From: an uncultured Lachnospiraceae bacterium
GTDB taxonomy: Bacteria > Bacillota > Clostridia > Lachnospirales > Lachnospiraceae
Direction: 5' to 3'
Length of the DNA stretch: 64,000 nt
Assembly (NCBI GenBank): GCA_949948735.1
Contig: CATLGV010000021.1
Location: 1 to 64,000 of the forward strand
Shown here in pieces: positions 39,252-48,914 of the stretch (position 1 is its first letter; each line of letters starts with the position of its first letter). The position numbers and the translations under genes were made by a program. Under the pieces are notes generated by a model. The model saw only the letters and a program-made list of their open reading frames with translations, did not search any database and was not told the DNA's origin.

Positions 39252-41448
39252 GGCACAACTCCTCCTCCGTCAATCCGCAGTAGCGCAGAAAATCCTGATA
39301 TGTGAAGCGGTTCTCCGAAAACAAAGCCCTGTCGGCGTACATCTGCCGCAGAATCGCGTCCATTTGCTCTTCGCCGCCGACCAGCGATTCTGCCTTTAAA
39401 ATCATTAACGGCATGCGGTCGTAATGGTTGATGCCGCTGTTTGCCAGCTTTAGCCGGGTCTGGTACAGCTCTGGCAGCAGCGCGGTATATTCTGGATGGC
39501 GGTTATAGAAGCTCCGGTCCTGCATCTCCACGGCGTTTTTCCAGACATCGACATAATACTGCCGGGCGTATGCTTCGCCGTAAAGCTCCTTGACCAGCCG
39601 ATAGGTGGAGTACACAGTCAGCCCTTCCGCGCTCCAGCGCTCATCCTCCGCAAAGTCAAGCCCCAGTCCGCCCCACCACTGATGAATCATCTCATGGATA
39701 AAGACCTCCGTTGCGCTGGCGCCCTTGTCGGGATCGCTTAGGGTATCGGGCGCAAGCACCGTCTCAAACCACTGTGAGACGCCCGGCAGCGCATAACCGC
39801 CCATGACCATAGAGCTTCTCTGCTGTAAAAGCAGGCGTCCGTCCTTTGCCCAAGGCAGCGTGCCGTAGTGCGCGCCGCAATAAGTAAAGACGTCGACAAT
39901 TGCCTGCCGGACATTGCTCTGCTCGACAATATCCTGATAGGCGCTGCCGTAAACAAAATCAATAACAAAATCATCCATGGGAATCGTGTCAATCACATAA
40001 TCGGCCGCCGTAAAGTTCATCACATACCGGGCGCACGCGGCGCGCCATGTTCTGGTGCCGTCCGCATTGTCGGTAAAATCGGTCATCGGGACATAGTTCA
40101 GAAGCGGCGTCAGGTGTGCGGGAATGGTAATGTCCACCGTTGCGGTATTGCTTCTGGAATAGTAATTGTCCAGCACGGGAATAAGCGACGCAGTGCCAAG
40201 GGATATATAATCCGGGTCAACGCAGTCCTCCACGCGGTAGGAGGAGGCAAAGCGGGCAAGAGAGGGAAAGCCCTCGTATTCGATGACCAGCGTCTTCCCG
40301 TGCTCGCGGGGAAGCTCAAAATAAGTGGGACGCCAGCCGTTGAGATCCTCCTCTACGGTTCGGAATGCGACATCCTCGCCGCCATAGCTCATTTTTGTGA
40401 TTCGATAGCCGGGACTTATCGCAAATTTGGATTCTCCCGGACAGGGGCTTTGAATATCATACTCGGCCCTGCCGGAAATGCGTCCCAGAAGGGGATCTGT
40501 CCGGATGCTGTAGCGGATGGAGCGGATAAAGTGTATGGATGCCTCGTCCTGTTCGATATTCGCGTCAACAATATATTCGCGGGGGCCGTGGTCTATAAAG
40601 GGCTGGAAACGCCACAGGAATATTCCGGCCAAAATCAGGGCAAGCGCGGGCAGCAGGACAAAGCCCCGCCGCAGGCTGCGCACAAAGGAAAAAATAAGCC
40701 CGCGCTGGTATCTGCGTACGCACAGGGTGGAAACCAGCCAGAGGCCGGCGCTGATGCCAAGCCAGATCAGCCGGGTATAAAATCCCATGCGCAGGGGCCA
40801 GACAGAGGAAAAGCCGTCCGAGTAGGAGACAATCCGGGGATTAATCCAGCTCATAAAATAATCGGAGAAGGCAATACCTGCGACACTGATGCAGACAAGG
40901 CCCAGATAGAGCGCGGCGGAAAGCTCGGCGCGGCGTGTAATCTGGTAAAGGGCCTCCGCAAACAGGACGGAGATCCACCATGTCGGCAGCATGAATATCA
41001 GGAAATTTACAGCGTAAAAGTCCGCGGCAAACAGATACGCCATTTTGCCCGCCGTATAAGGCAGGTAAACCAGCGCGGCAAGCGTTGTCACAAGCAGGCA
41101 GTCTGTCAATAACGCAAGCGTCCTTGCAGCCGGAAGGCTTGCGGGAGAGGCCGCGGCGTCTGTCAGCACGCAGATACCGGCACGGTGCGGACGGTCGGCC
41201 TCCATAATGGCGAGTACAGCCCAGAATACGGCGCCGGCTGCGGTTCCTGCCAGAACGGGATTGGCGATATAGCGGCCCGACATGGTGCGGGAATCGCTGA
41301 AATACGGCAGCGCATACCCCAAAAGCGGCGCGAGCAGGCATAAAGCCGTGACGGCCCATGCAGACTTTGATAACAGCAGGCGCCGAAGCTCGACGCGGTA
41401 TAGAGAAAATATATTTCTGCGAACAGTTTTTTTACGAAACGGTTTCAT
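39244..41448 (-). CDS. ABC permease fused to M1 family aminopeptidase domain
   Basis: N-terminal multi-TM ABC-2 region; C-term HEMIH-x18-E (HEMIHQWWGGLGLDFAEDERWSAE). Confidence 0.85.
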   Translation of the reverse strand: MKPFRKKTVRRNIFSLYRVELRRLLLSKSAWAVTALCLLAPLLGYALPYFSDSRTMSGRYIANPVLAGTAAGAVFWAVLAIMEADRPHRAGICVLTDAAASPASLPAARTLALLTDCLLVTTLAALVYLPYTAGKMAYLFAADFYAVNFLIFMLPTWWISVLFAEALYQITRRAELSAALYLGLVCISVAGIAFSDYFMSWINPRIVSYSDGFSSVWPLRMGFYTRLIWLGISAGLWLVSTLCVRRYQRGLIFSFVRSLRRGFVLLPALALILAGIFLWRFQPFIDHGPREYIVDANIEQDEASIHFIRSIRYSIRTDPLLGRISGRAEYDIQSPCPGESKFAISPGYRITKMSYGGEDVAFRTVEEDLNGWRPTYFELPREHGKTLVIEYEGFPSLARFASSYRVEDCVDPDYISLGTASLIPVLDNYYSRSNTATVDITIPAHLTPLLNYVPMTDFTDNADGTRTWRAACARYVMNFTAADYVIDTIPMDDFVIDFVYGSAYQDIVEQSNVRQAIVDVFTYCGAHYGTLPWAKDGRLLLQQRSSMVMGGYALPGVSQWFETVLAPDTLSDPDKGASATEVFIHEMIHQWWGGLGLDFAEDERWSAEGLTVYSTYRLVKELYGEAYARQYYVDVWKNAVEMQDRSFYNRHPEYTALLPELYQTRLKLANSGINHYDRMPLMILKAESLVGGEEQMDAILRQMYADRALFSENRFTYQDFLRYCGLTEEELCLE

Positions 41449-42325
41449 GGGCAAAATCCCCTTTCCCGGTACGGCCGAAGGCGTGAATGCAGTACAGATA
41501 GGCGTCCTCGAGCGTGGGCTCGACAGTCTGCGCGCAGGCGGGAAGCCGCTCTGCCACAATCCGGCACCGGATTCCCTGCGCGGTATGAATCTTGGAGACG
41601 AGCTGGCAGCCCTCGGGCACGGGGGCGTCCGGCTGCGTAAGATACACGCCGACATGCTTTTCGGTCTGCGCAATCAGCGCGGCGGGGAGTCCGTCAAAAA
41701 GAAGCTGCCCGCCGTGTATGACCAGCACCCGGCTGCAGACAGCCTGCACGTCTTCGACAATATGCGTGGAGAGCAGGACGATCTTATCCTGTGCCATTTC
41801 GGAGAAAATATTGCGGAACTTTACGCGTTCCTCGGGGTCAAGGCCGACCGTAGGCTCGTCCAGAATGACAAGCTGCGGGCTGCCCAGCAGCGCCTGCGCA
41901 ATGCCGACGCGCTGCCTCTGTCCGCCTGAAAGATTGCGGATTCGCGTACGCTTAAGCCCGGTCATGCTTGTCTGCTCGAGAACCTCCTCAATAGCCGCTT
42001 TACCCTTGATGCTTTTGAGCGCAGCCATGTAATCCAGAAACTGCCATACGGTCAGCTCCTCGTAGAGTCCGAAGCTCTGCGGGAGATAGCCCAGCTGTGA
42101 CTTCAGGTATTGCTCCTGCGCGGGCAGCGGCTTATCGTCAAGCAATATCTCGCCCTTTGTGGGCAGAAGTCCTGCGATTAACAGCTTCATCAGCGTTGTC
42201 TTTCCCGCACCGTTTGGCCCCAGGATTCCGATAAAGCTGGGACTCTTTGCATGGACGGAAACATCCTGCAGCGCCTTTTTGCCGGAAGGATATATCATGG
42301 TAATATGGTTGACGTCGATTTTCAT
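41432..42325 (-). CDS. ABC transporter ATP-binding protein
   Basis: GILGPNGAGKTTLMKLL; NLSGGQRQRVGIAQALLG; LVILDEPTVGLDP. Confidence 0.92.
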   Translation of the reverse strand: MKIDVNHITMIYPSGKKALQDVSVHAKSPSFIGILGPNGAGKTTLMKLLIAGLLPTKGEILLDDKPLPAQEQYLKSQLGYLPQSFGLYEELTVWQFLDYMAALKSIKGKAAIEEVLEQTSMTGLKRTRIRNLSGGQRQRVGIAQALLGSPQLVILDEPTVGLDPEERVKFRNIFSEMAQDKIVLLSTHIVEDVQAVCSRVLVIHGGQLLFDGLPAALIAQTEKHVGVYLTQPDAPVPEGCQLVSKIHTAQGIRCRIVAERLPACAQTVEPTLEDAYLYCIHAFGRTGKGDFAHETVS

Positions 42326-42502
42326 AAGGTCTCCTCCATTCCTGCCAGAGAGCTGCCGGCCGGGGTAGAAATCCGTCAGGCGGCAGCTTTCTTTGGTATA
42401 TGTCGTTGTCCATGATTTTATCACAGATGGGCGCGGACGTGTGTGGAGATCGCGTGGAGATTGTGTGGACAGGGAAAGGAGGGAGCGGAACGTTTTACGG
42501 TT

Positions 42503-43906
42503 CTATTCCCCGGAAGTCAGGAATTGTGCTGCCGAAATCCCGTCAAAAACTGCCGTAAAGCGCACCCCGTCTTCTGTATTTTCTATAGAATGCGGGATAT
42601 GATACGTTTCCAGAATCATGCGCGTGATATAAAGCCCCAGCCCGCTGCCCTGCCCGGCAGAGCGGTCGGCGCGGTAAAAGGCTTCAAACAGATGCGGCAG
42701 ATGTCTGTCGTCGATATGTGCGGGCGTGTTGCAGACACGAAGCGTTGCTTTACCGCCGGAGAGGGAAAGCGACACCGTTACTGTACCGTGCTGCGGCGTA
42801 TGCAGTACCGCGTTTCCGATAACGTTGCCAAGCGCCTTTTTCAGGAGCGCGGCATCGCCATATACGTGTATATCCGGGGGAAGGCTCAGCGTAACGGTAA
42901 TCGCGGACAGCTCGGCGCAGCCGGCGTAATCATCGGCCGCAGCCTCGAGAAGCTGTGACAGGCAGACCGGCTTTGAAGGCTCCTGCGTCTCAAGATCAAG
43001 ATGGGAAACAGAAAGGACCTCCCGAAGGAGGCTGCTTAAGGACTGCAGAATTTCTTTGCTGCGGGCAAGATACTTTTCACGGTCCTTATAGACGCCGATT
43101 TGCGCCTGCATGCCCTCGAGCTGCCCGATGACAATGGCAATCGGGGTCTTCAGCTCATGGGAGACGCCCGAAAAGAAGAGCAGCCGGCGGCGCTCCCGCT
43201 CCTTTTCAAGAGATATTTCATCTTCCAAAAGCGCGTTGCGGCGGTAGATTTCGTCAAGCGCCGCGTGCAGCTTGTCGGAGAGCTCGTTGATGCTCTGTGA
43301 GAGCGCGCCGATTTCGTCGTCGCGGATATCCGGGCAGTACCAGCTAAAGTCGAGATTGGCGATTCTGTCCGCGATTTTGCCGATACGGAGAATCGGCAGC
43401 GTGGTATAATGCGAGAACAGAAATGCGCTGGCAGACGACAGCAGGAGGATAATGAGGAGTACATACGGGACGGACCGGCGCATTGCGTGGGTGATTTCGT
43501 CGAATCGTGCCGGATTATAGCGGATAATCAGGATATACTCCTGTGTGGAGCCGTCAAAGCGAAAGGGGCGGCGTGCAGCCGCAGGGGTCTGCCCGCCGGA
43601 CGTCATGTCAAACGACGCATCGCCTGGCGCAAAGGTAAAAGGGCTGATGCACTGTCCCCGTTCGTCGAGCAGGAGTATGTCTGCGCCTGTTTCGCGCAGA
43701 AAGGCGGTAAAGAGCGGCTCGCTGTCGGACTGCGCCGTGGTTCTCAGGGCGTCCGCAAATTCAGAGGATTTCCGCTCGAGCGCAAGCTGCGCTTTTTTCT
43801 CGCTTGCGTAAGGGAGAAAAATCCAGATGCAGCCGTACGCAGAGAGCAAAACAAACAGGGAAAGCGCCAGAAGCAGTACAAAGGTCCGCAGCGTAAGCTT
43901 TTTCAT
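42503..43906 (-). CDS. Sensor histidine kinase (HAMP/HisKA/HATPase)
   Basis: FFSGVSHELKTPIAIVIGQLEGM; GNVIGNAVLHTP; GSGLGLYITRMIL. Confidence 0.92.
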   Translation of the reverse strand: MKKLTLRTFVLLLALSLFVLLSAYGCIWIFLPYASEKKAQLALERKSSEFADALRTTAQSDSEPLFTAFLRETGADILLLDERGQCISPFTFAPGDASFDMTSGGQTPAAARRPFRFDGSTQEYILIIRYNPARFDEITHAMRRSVPYVLLIILLLSSASAFLFSHYTTLPILRIGKIADRIANLDFSWYCPDIRDDEIGALSQSINELSDKLHAALDEIYRRNALLEDEISLEKERERRRLLFFSGVSHELKTPIAIVIGQLEGMQAQIGVYKDREKYLARSKEILQSLSSLLREVLSVSHLDLETQEPSKPVCLSQLLEAAADDYAGCAELSAITVTLSLPPDIHVYGDAALLKKALGNVIGNAVLHTPQHGTVTVSLSLSGGKATLRVCNTPAHIDDRHLPHLFEAFYRADRSAGQGSGLGLYITRMILETYHIPHSIENTEDGVRFTAVFDGISAAQFLTSGE

Positions 43907-44622
43907 TGTGACTGCCCGCCTTTCTGCGCGGGCCCGGGCATATCGGATCTTGCGCGCAGCCGATAGCCGACGCCCCGGACGGTTTCAATGCAGTCCGCCG
44001 CGCCCAGCTTTTTGCGGATATTTTTCATGTGGGTATCGACAATCCGCGTATCGCCGTAGAAGTCGCAGCCCCAGAGCTTCTCAATCAGCGCTTTTCTTGT
44101 CGTCACCGCGCCGGGAGCCTGTAAAAGCTCCAGCAGGATTTCAAATTCGCGCAGTGTAAAATCGACATACGTGTCAGAAACACGGACGGTATGCGTGCGC
44201 AGATTCAGAGAAATATCCCCAAAACACAGTGCGTCCTTTGCGGATTGCTCCGCCGGGGGCATTGTCCGGCGAAGAACGGCTTCTACCTTGTGCAGCAGCA
44301 GCGCCATAGAGACCGGCTTGGTGATATAGTCGTCGATTTGCAGCTCATAGCCCCGCATCTGGCATTCCTCATTATCCAGAGCGGTCAGCATAATCACCGG
44401 GACCGCGGGATGCTGCGCCCTGATATGGCGGCAGACAGCAAAGCCGTCGGCGTCCGGCAGCATAATATCGAGCAGAATCAAATCAAATGAACGCACGGCG
44501 AGCAGCGCAAGCGCCGCCGCCGCATCATCTGCGGTGTTTACGCTGTGCAGGGCGCTTTCCAGAAAATTCTGCAATAATTCCCGGTAATCGGGATTGTCTT
44601 CCACAATGAGGATGTGTGCCAT
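43903..44622 (-). CDS. OmpR-family response regulator
   Basis: REC plus winged helix; ATGA-type overlap with kinase. Confidence 0.92.
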   Translation of the reverse strand: MAHILIVEDNPDYRELLQNFLESALHSVNTADDAAAALALLAVRSFDLILLDIMLPDADGFAVCRHIRAQHPAVPVIMLTALDNEECQMRGYELQIDDYITKPVSMALLLHKVEAVLRRTMPPAEQSAKDALCFGDISLNLRTHTVRVSDTYVDFTLREFEILLELLQAPGAVTTRKALIEKLWGCDFYGDTRIVDTHMKNIRKKLGAADCIETVRGVGYRLRARSDMPGPAQKGGQSQ

Positions 44623-44816
44623 GGCGCGGCCTCCTTATATTTTTATACGCAGAGTATAACACAAATCTGTAGGAATTGTGAACAGATTGTGGTATTCTGA
44701 TAGCAATCCGGTGCGCGGCGCGAAAGATGCGTGCCTTGCCAAACGGGAAACAGCTGGTGCGGCTGGATTTTACAGCAGACGCGAAATAAAAGTACGGTAT
44801 AATACGGAGGAGCAGG

Positions 44817-45476
44817 ATGAATTTTCTTGAGGAACGGATACTGAGGGACGGCGTGGTAAAGGAGGGCAATGTGCTCAAGGTGGACAGCTTTCTGAACCAC
44901 CAGATGGATATTGCGCTGTTTGAGCGGATGGGCATGGAATTTCTGCGCCGCTTTCAGAACGAAAAAATTGACAAGATCCTGACGATTGAAGCGTCGGGAA
45001 TCGGCATAGCCTGTATTGCGGCGCGGTATTTTAACGTGCCGGTCGTCTTCGCCAAAAAGGCAAAGAGCGTCAATCTTGACGGGGAGACATACACCGCGGA
45101 GGTGGAGTCCTTTACGCATAAATGCAAAAATCAGGTAATCGTGTCAAAGAAATTCCTGTCGGCAGGAGAACATATCCTGATCATAGACGATTTCCTTGCA
45201 AACGGATGCGCGCTGCAGGGCCTGATTTCTATTGTGAAGGCAGCGGGGGCAAGCGTTGACGGTATTGGTATCGCCATCGAAAAAGGGTTCCAGATGGGAG
45301 GAAGCGTTATCCGCAATCTTGGATACCATCTGGAATCCCTCGCCATTATCGAATCAATGGATGCCGCTGCCGGAAAAATCGTCTTTCGGGAACAGCCGGC
45401 GCGAAGCTACTCCTCCAGCGTGGAAGTGCAGTGCGGACACCGCGTTGCCTCCAGCGGGATTTCGGACCTGCAATAG
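44817..45476 (+). CDS. xpt: Xanthine phosphoribosyltransferase with extended C-terminus
   Basis: [49 protein letters not shown]. Confidence 0.9.
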   Translation: MNFLEERILRDGVVKEGNVLKVDSFLNHQMDIALFERMGMEFLRRFQNEKIDKILTIEASGIGIACIAARYFNVPVVFAKKAKSVNLDGETYTAEVESFTHKCKNQVIVSKKFLSAGEHILIIDDFLANGCALQGLISIVKAAGASVDGIGIAIEKGFQMGGSVIRNLGYHLESLAIIESMDAAAGKIVFREQPARSYSSSVEVQCGHRVASSGISDLQ

Positions 45477-45820
45477 GGACATTTTTTTGTCGTAGGCGCT
45501 GCGGGCGGCTCGTCCTTGTGGAGTCTCGCAGAAGCGGTATTCATGGCCTTTACGATGATAAATACGACCAGGGCCATAATGAGGAAGTTGACCACCGCGG
45601 TGATAAATTTGCCGTAATACAAGGTGACGTCGCCGGTGATATTCCATGCGAACTGGCTGAAGTTCATACCGCCAAAGAGGCCCAGCACCGGATTGATAAT
45701 GTCCTCTACCAGGGAGGAGACAATGCTGGTGAAGGCGCCGCCGATAATGATACCGACCGCCATATCCATAACGTTCCCCTTGCTGATAAAGCGCTTAAAT
45801 TCTTCAAAAAATTTTTTCAT
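45407..45820 (-). CDS. mscL: Large-conductance mechanosensitive channel with C-terminal zinc ribbon
   Basis: [27 protein letters not shown]…; [18 protein letters not shown]. Confidence 0.93.
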   Translation of the reverse strand: MKKFFEEFKRFISKGNVMDMAVGIIIGGAFTSIVSSLVEDIINPVLGLFGGMNFSQFAWNITGDVTLYYGKFITAVVNFLIMALVVFIIVKAMNTASARLHKDEPPAAPTTKKCPYCRSEIPLEATRCPHCTSTLEE

Positions 45821-46016
45821 GGGAAATTCCGCCTTTCTTGTGTTGTTCCTTCTATTATATCCGGCGGGCCGCCGCGTGACAAGGCCGTGCTTTAAAAGAA
45901 AATTATCTGAAAAATCGCGGACGACTTTGTGCGGATTGTCCTATTGTAGTCCGGGGGGATTTCTGGTAGACTACAAGAGACACACATAGTAAGCATATTT
46001 ATGAGGGAGAACACGA

Positions 46017-46997
46017 ATGAGCAAGATCACAAAGAATTATCAGCAGCTTGCCGCGGGAATCGGCTTTGGTTATGATGAGCCGAGCAACTGCCTGTATGGG
46101 GTAAGGAACGGCTACGAGATTTTGATTTATGCAAACGATCCGAGATACCCGTATCTCTTAACCGCGACCACCTCCGCCAGAAGCGGGAGCTGTACCATCG
46201 GAAAGGAAGAAAATAAGGAATTCAGCAAGAGCGTGAAGCCGGCAGCGGCGATAACACAGAAGGACAGCCTGATTACGGTGGTTTCCAAGAACACGGGCGC
46301 CAATATGGACAAGGCGCGGGACAGCGTGAATTATCTGTTAGACGCCATGACCGCGTTTCTGCATGAGAGAGGCTTCGAGCCGTGCTGCCAGACCTGCGGG
46401 GCGTCTTCGCAGACAGTCGGGTTCGCGGTGGAGCAGGCACGCATGCATTTGTGCCCGAACTGTGCGGCGCGTCTCAGGAGCGAGAATGAAGTCAAGTTCC
46501 AGCAGGATGAAAAGAAGAGCGGCAATATCGTGGGCGGTATTGTGGGCGCGTTCTTTGGGTCCCTGATTGGCGTTCTCTGTATCATCCTGATCAGCCAGCT
46601 TGGTTACATAGCGGCCATTTCAGGCGTAGTTATGGCAATCTGTACCGTGAAGGGCTTTGAGCTGCTTGGCGGCAAGCTGGACAAAATCGGCATTGCCATC
46701 TGCTGTGCGATTATGGTGGTGATGACCTACATAGGAAACCGTCTTGACTGGGGTGTGTTGATTTCAAAAGAGCTTGGAATGAATATATTTGACAGCTTCC
46801 AGGCGGTTCCGATGTTCCGTGCGATGGGAAGGATCGAGGACACCTCCTATTTCTATAACCTTGGCATGATTTACCTGTTTACCATCGGCGGCGCGATACC
46901 GACGATTATGAACGTGGTGCGCAATAAAAAGGATAAAAACCGCGTAGCGCAGATAGGGAATGCGCCGATACAGAACAACAACAGCAATAACTTTTAG
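46017..46997 (+). CDS. Uncharacterised membrane protein with zinc-ribbon-like CxxC pairs
   Basis: CCQTCG…LCPNCAARL followed by TM segments. Confidence 0.55.
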   Translation: MSKITKNYQQLAAGIGFGYDEPSNCLYGVRNGYEILIYANDPRYPYLLTATTSARSGSCTIGKEENKEFSKSVKPAAAITQKDSLITVVSKNTGANMDKARDSVNYLLDAMTAFLHERGFEPCCQTCGASSQTVGFAVEQARMHLCPNCAARLRSENEVKFQQDEKKSGNIVGGIVGAFFGSLIGVLCIILISQLGYIAAISGVVMAICTVKGFELLGGKLDKIGIAICCAIMVVMTYIGNRLDWGVLISKELGMNIFDSFQAVPMFRAMGRIEDTSYFYNLGMIYLFTIGGAIPTIMNVVRNKKDKNRVAQIGNAPIQNNNSNNF

Positions 46998-47003
46998 GGA
47001 ATA

Positions 47004-47031
47004 AACCGGAGCGCCGCTCCGGTTTTCTTTT
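47004..47031 (+). terminator. Rho-independent terminator
   Basis: AACCGGAGCG-CCGCTCCGGTTTTCTTTT. Confidence 0.8.
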
Positions 47032-47145
47032 GAAAAAATCCTTTTAAAAAGTTGTTACCCGTGGAAAAATAAGTTATAATGGAAATGCAGGAAATTTTTA
47101 GGTACCCTGAATCAAAACAGAAAGCGATATAAAGGAGGTTCCGCA

Positions 47146-48219
47146 ATGATAAAAATTGGTTTGTTGACAAGCGGCGGCGACTGTCAGGCCCTGAACGCAG
47201 CGATGCGCGGCGTGGCAAAGGGACTGCTCAATTCAAAACAGGAGGTAGAGCTGTTCGGGTTTATTGACGGTTATAAGGGCCTTATCTACGGTAACTATAG
47301 AATGCTGGGCATGTCGGATTTTTCGGGAATCCTGACAAAGGGAGGCACGATTTTGGGCAGCTCGCGGATGCCCTTTAAGAATATGCGGGAGCCGGATGAG
47401 AACGGCCTGGATAAGGTTGAGGCGATGAAGCACAACTACTACAAGCTCAGTCTGGACTGTCTTGTGATTCTCGGCGGCAACGGGACACATAAGACGGCGA
47501 ACCTGCTTCGGGAGGAGGGGCTCAATGTTGTGACGCTTCCCAAGACAATCGATAACGATTTGTGGGGAACCGATATGACCTTCGGCTTTCAGAGCGCCGT
47601 TGATATCGCGACACAGTGTATTGACCAGATTCACACAACGGCGGCTTCGCACGGGCGTGTGTTTATCGTAGAGGTTATGGGACATAAGGTCGGCTTCCTG
47701 ACCCTGAATGCAGGAATGGCCGGCGGTGCGGACATTATTTTGATTCCGGAGATTCCTTACGATATTGACAAGATAATCGGCGCGATTAAAAAGCGCTCCG
47801 AGAGAGGCAGCAAGTTTACTATTCTTGCCGTGGCGGAGGGCGCTATTTCCAAAGATCTGGCGAAGCTTTCCAAGAAGGAATACAAGAAATACATGCAGGA
47901 CTACAAATACCCAAGCGTTTCGTATGAGATTGCGGAGCAGATTACCAAAAAGAGCGGCATGGAGGTGCGCGTGACCGTTCCGGGACACACGCAGCGCGGC
48001 GGCAGCCCCGATTCCTACGACCGCGTCTTTGCGAGCCGTCTGGGCGCGGAGGCAGCAAAGCTCATTCTCAAGGGCGAGTACGGGTATATGGTAGGCTACA
48101 AGAACCGTGAAGTGGTAAAGGTGCCGCTTGAGGATGTTGCCGGCAAGCTCAAGATGGTAGATCCGGAGTCCTCCATCATCGAGGAGGCCAAGATGCTCGG
48201 CATCAGCTTTGGCGATTAA
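47146..48219 (+). CDS. 6-phosphofructokinase
   Basis: IGLLTSGGDCQALNAAMRG; LGGNGTHKTA; PKTIDND. Confidence 0.9.
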   Translation: MIKIGLLTSGGDCQALNAAMRGVAKGLLNSKQEVELFGFIDGYKGLIYGNYRMLGMSDFSGILTKGGTILGSSRMPFKNMREPDENGLDKVEAMKHNYYKLSLDCLVILGGNGTHKTANLLREEGLNVVTLPKTIDNDLWGTDMTFGFQSAVDIATQCIDQIHTTAASHGRVFIVEVMGHKVGFLTLNAGMAGGADIILIPEIPYDIDKIIGAIKKRSERGSKFTILAVAEGAISKDLAKLSKKEYKKYMQDYKYPSVSYEIAEQITKKSGMEVRVTVPGHTQRGGSPDSYDRVFASRLGAEAAKLILKGEYGYMVGYKNREVVKVPLEDVAGKLKMVDPESSIIEEAKMLGISFGD

Positions 48220-48257
48220 GCGCCTGTATTGCTTTGGCAGGGAAGGAAGTACTATCA

Positions 48258-48893
48258 ATGGAAAAGAAATGGCCGGACAGGGAGGAAGCGGAGCGGCTGC
48301 TGGACGACGCGGAGCGCTGCAACCCCGGACCGTGGGCGGACCACTGCAGATATACCGCCAGGTGTGCGCAGCGGATTGCCGCGCGGTGCGCCGGCATGGA
48401 CGCAGACAAGGCGTATGTGCTGGGGCTGCTGCACGACATCGGCAGGAAATTCGGCGGGAAGCATTTGGGGCATATCTATGACGGGTATCAGTATATGCGC
48501 GGGCTGGGCTATGAGGACGCGGCGCGGATCTGCCTGACCCATTCGTTCAGCATTCAGACCATCCGCGATTATATCGGGAATTTCGACATTCCGCAGGCAC
48601 AGCAGGAGGAGCTGGAGGAAGCGCTGCGGGCGGTGTCCTATGACGATTATGACCGGCTGATACAGCTCTGCGATTCCCTGGCGGGCGCGGAGGGTATAAT
48701 GAGAATCGAGGAGCGCATGGCGGACGTAAAGAGACGCTATGGCAGCTATCCCCAGGAAAAATGGGATAAGAATATTGCGCTGAAGCATTTATTCGAGGAA
48801 AAGGCGGGAGGAAATATCGATGATATTGTCCGGCACGACATTGCCGGAAACAGCAGAACCCGCGAAAAGAAGGCTGCCGGCCCGCAATCATAA
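48258..48893 (+). CDS. HD domain protein
   Basis: DHCRYTARCAQRIA…VLGLLHDIGRKFG. Confidence 0.75.
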   Translation: MEKKWPDREEAERLLDDAERCNPGPWADHCRYTARCAQRIAARCAGMDADKAYVLGLLHDIGRKFGGKHLGHIYDGYQYMRGLGYEDAARICLTHSFSIQTIRDYIGNFDIPQAQQEELEEALRAVSYDDYDRLIQLCDSLAGAEGIMRIEERMADVKRRYGSYPQEKWDKNIALKHLFEEKAGGNIDDIVRHDIAGNSRTREKKAAGPQS

Positions 48894-48914
48894 TGGAAAG
48901 AGAGAGCCAGAACC

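Noticed and set aside
44641-44816. Purine riboswitch upstream of xpt
   Set aside because: I could not find the conserved purine aptamer core or loops in the short leader.
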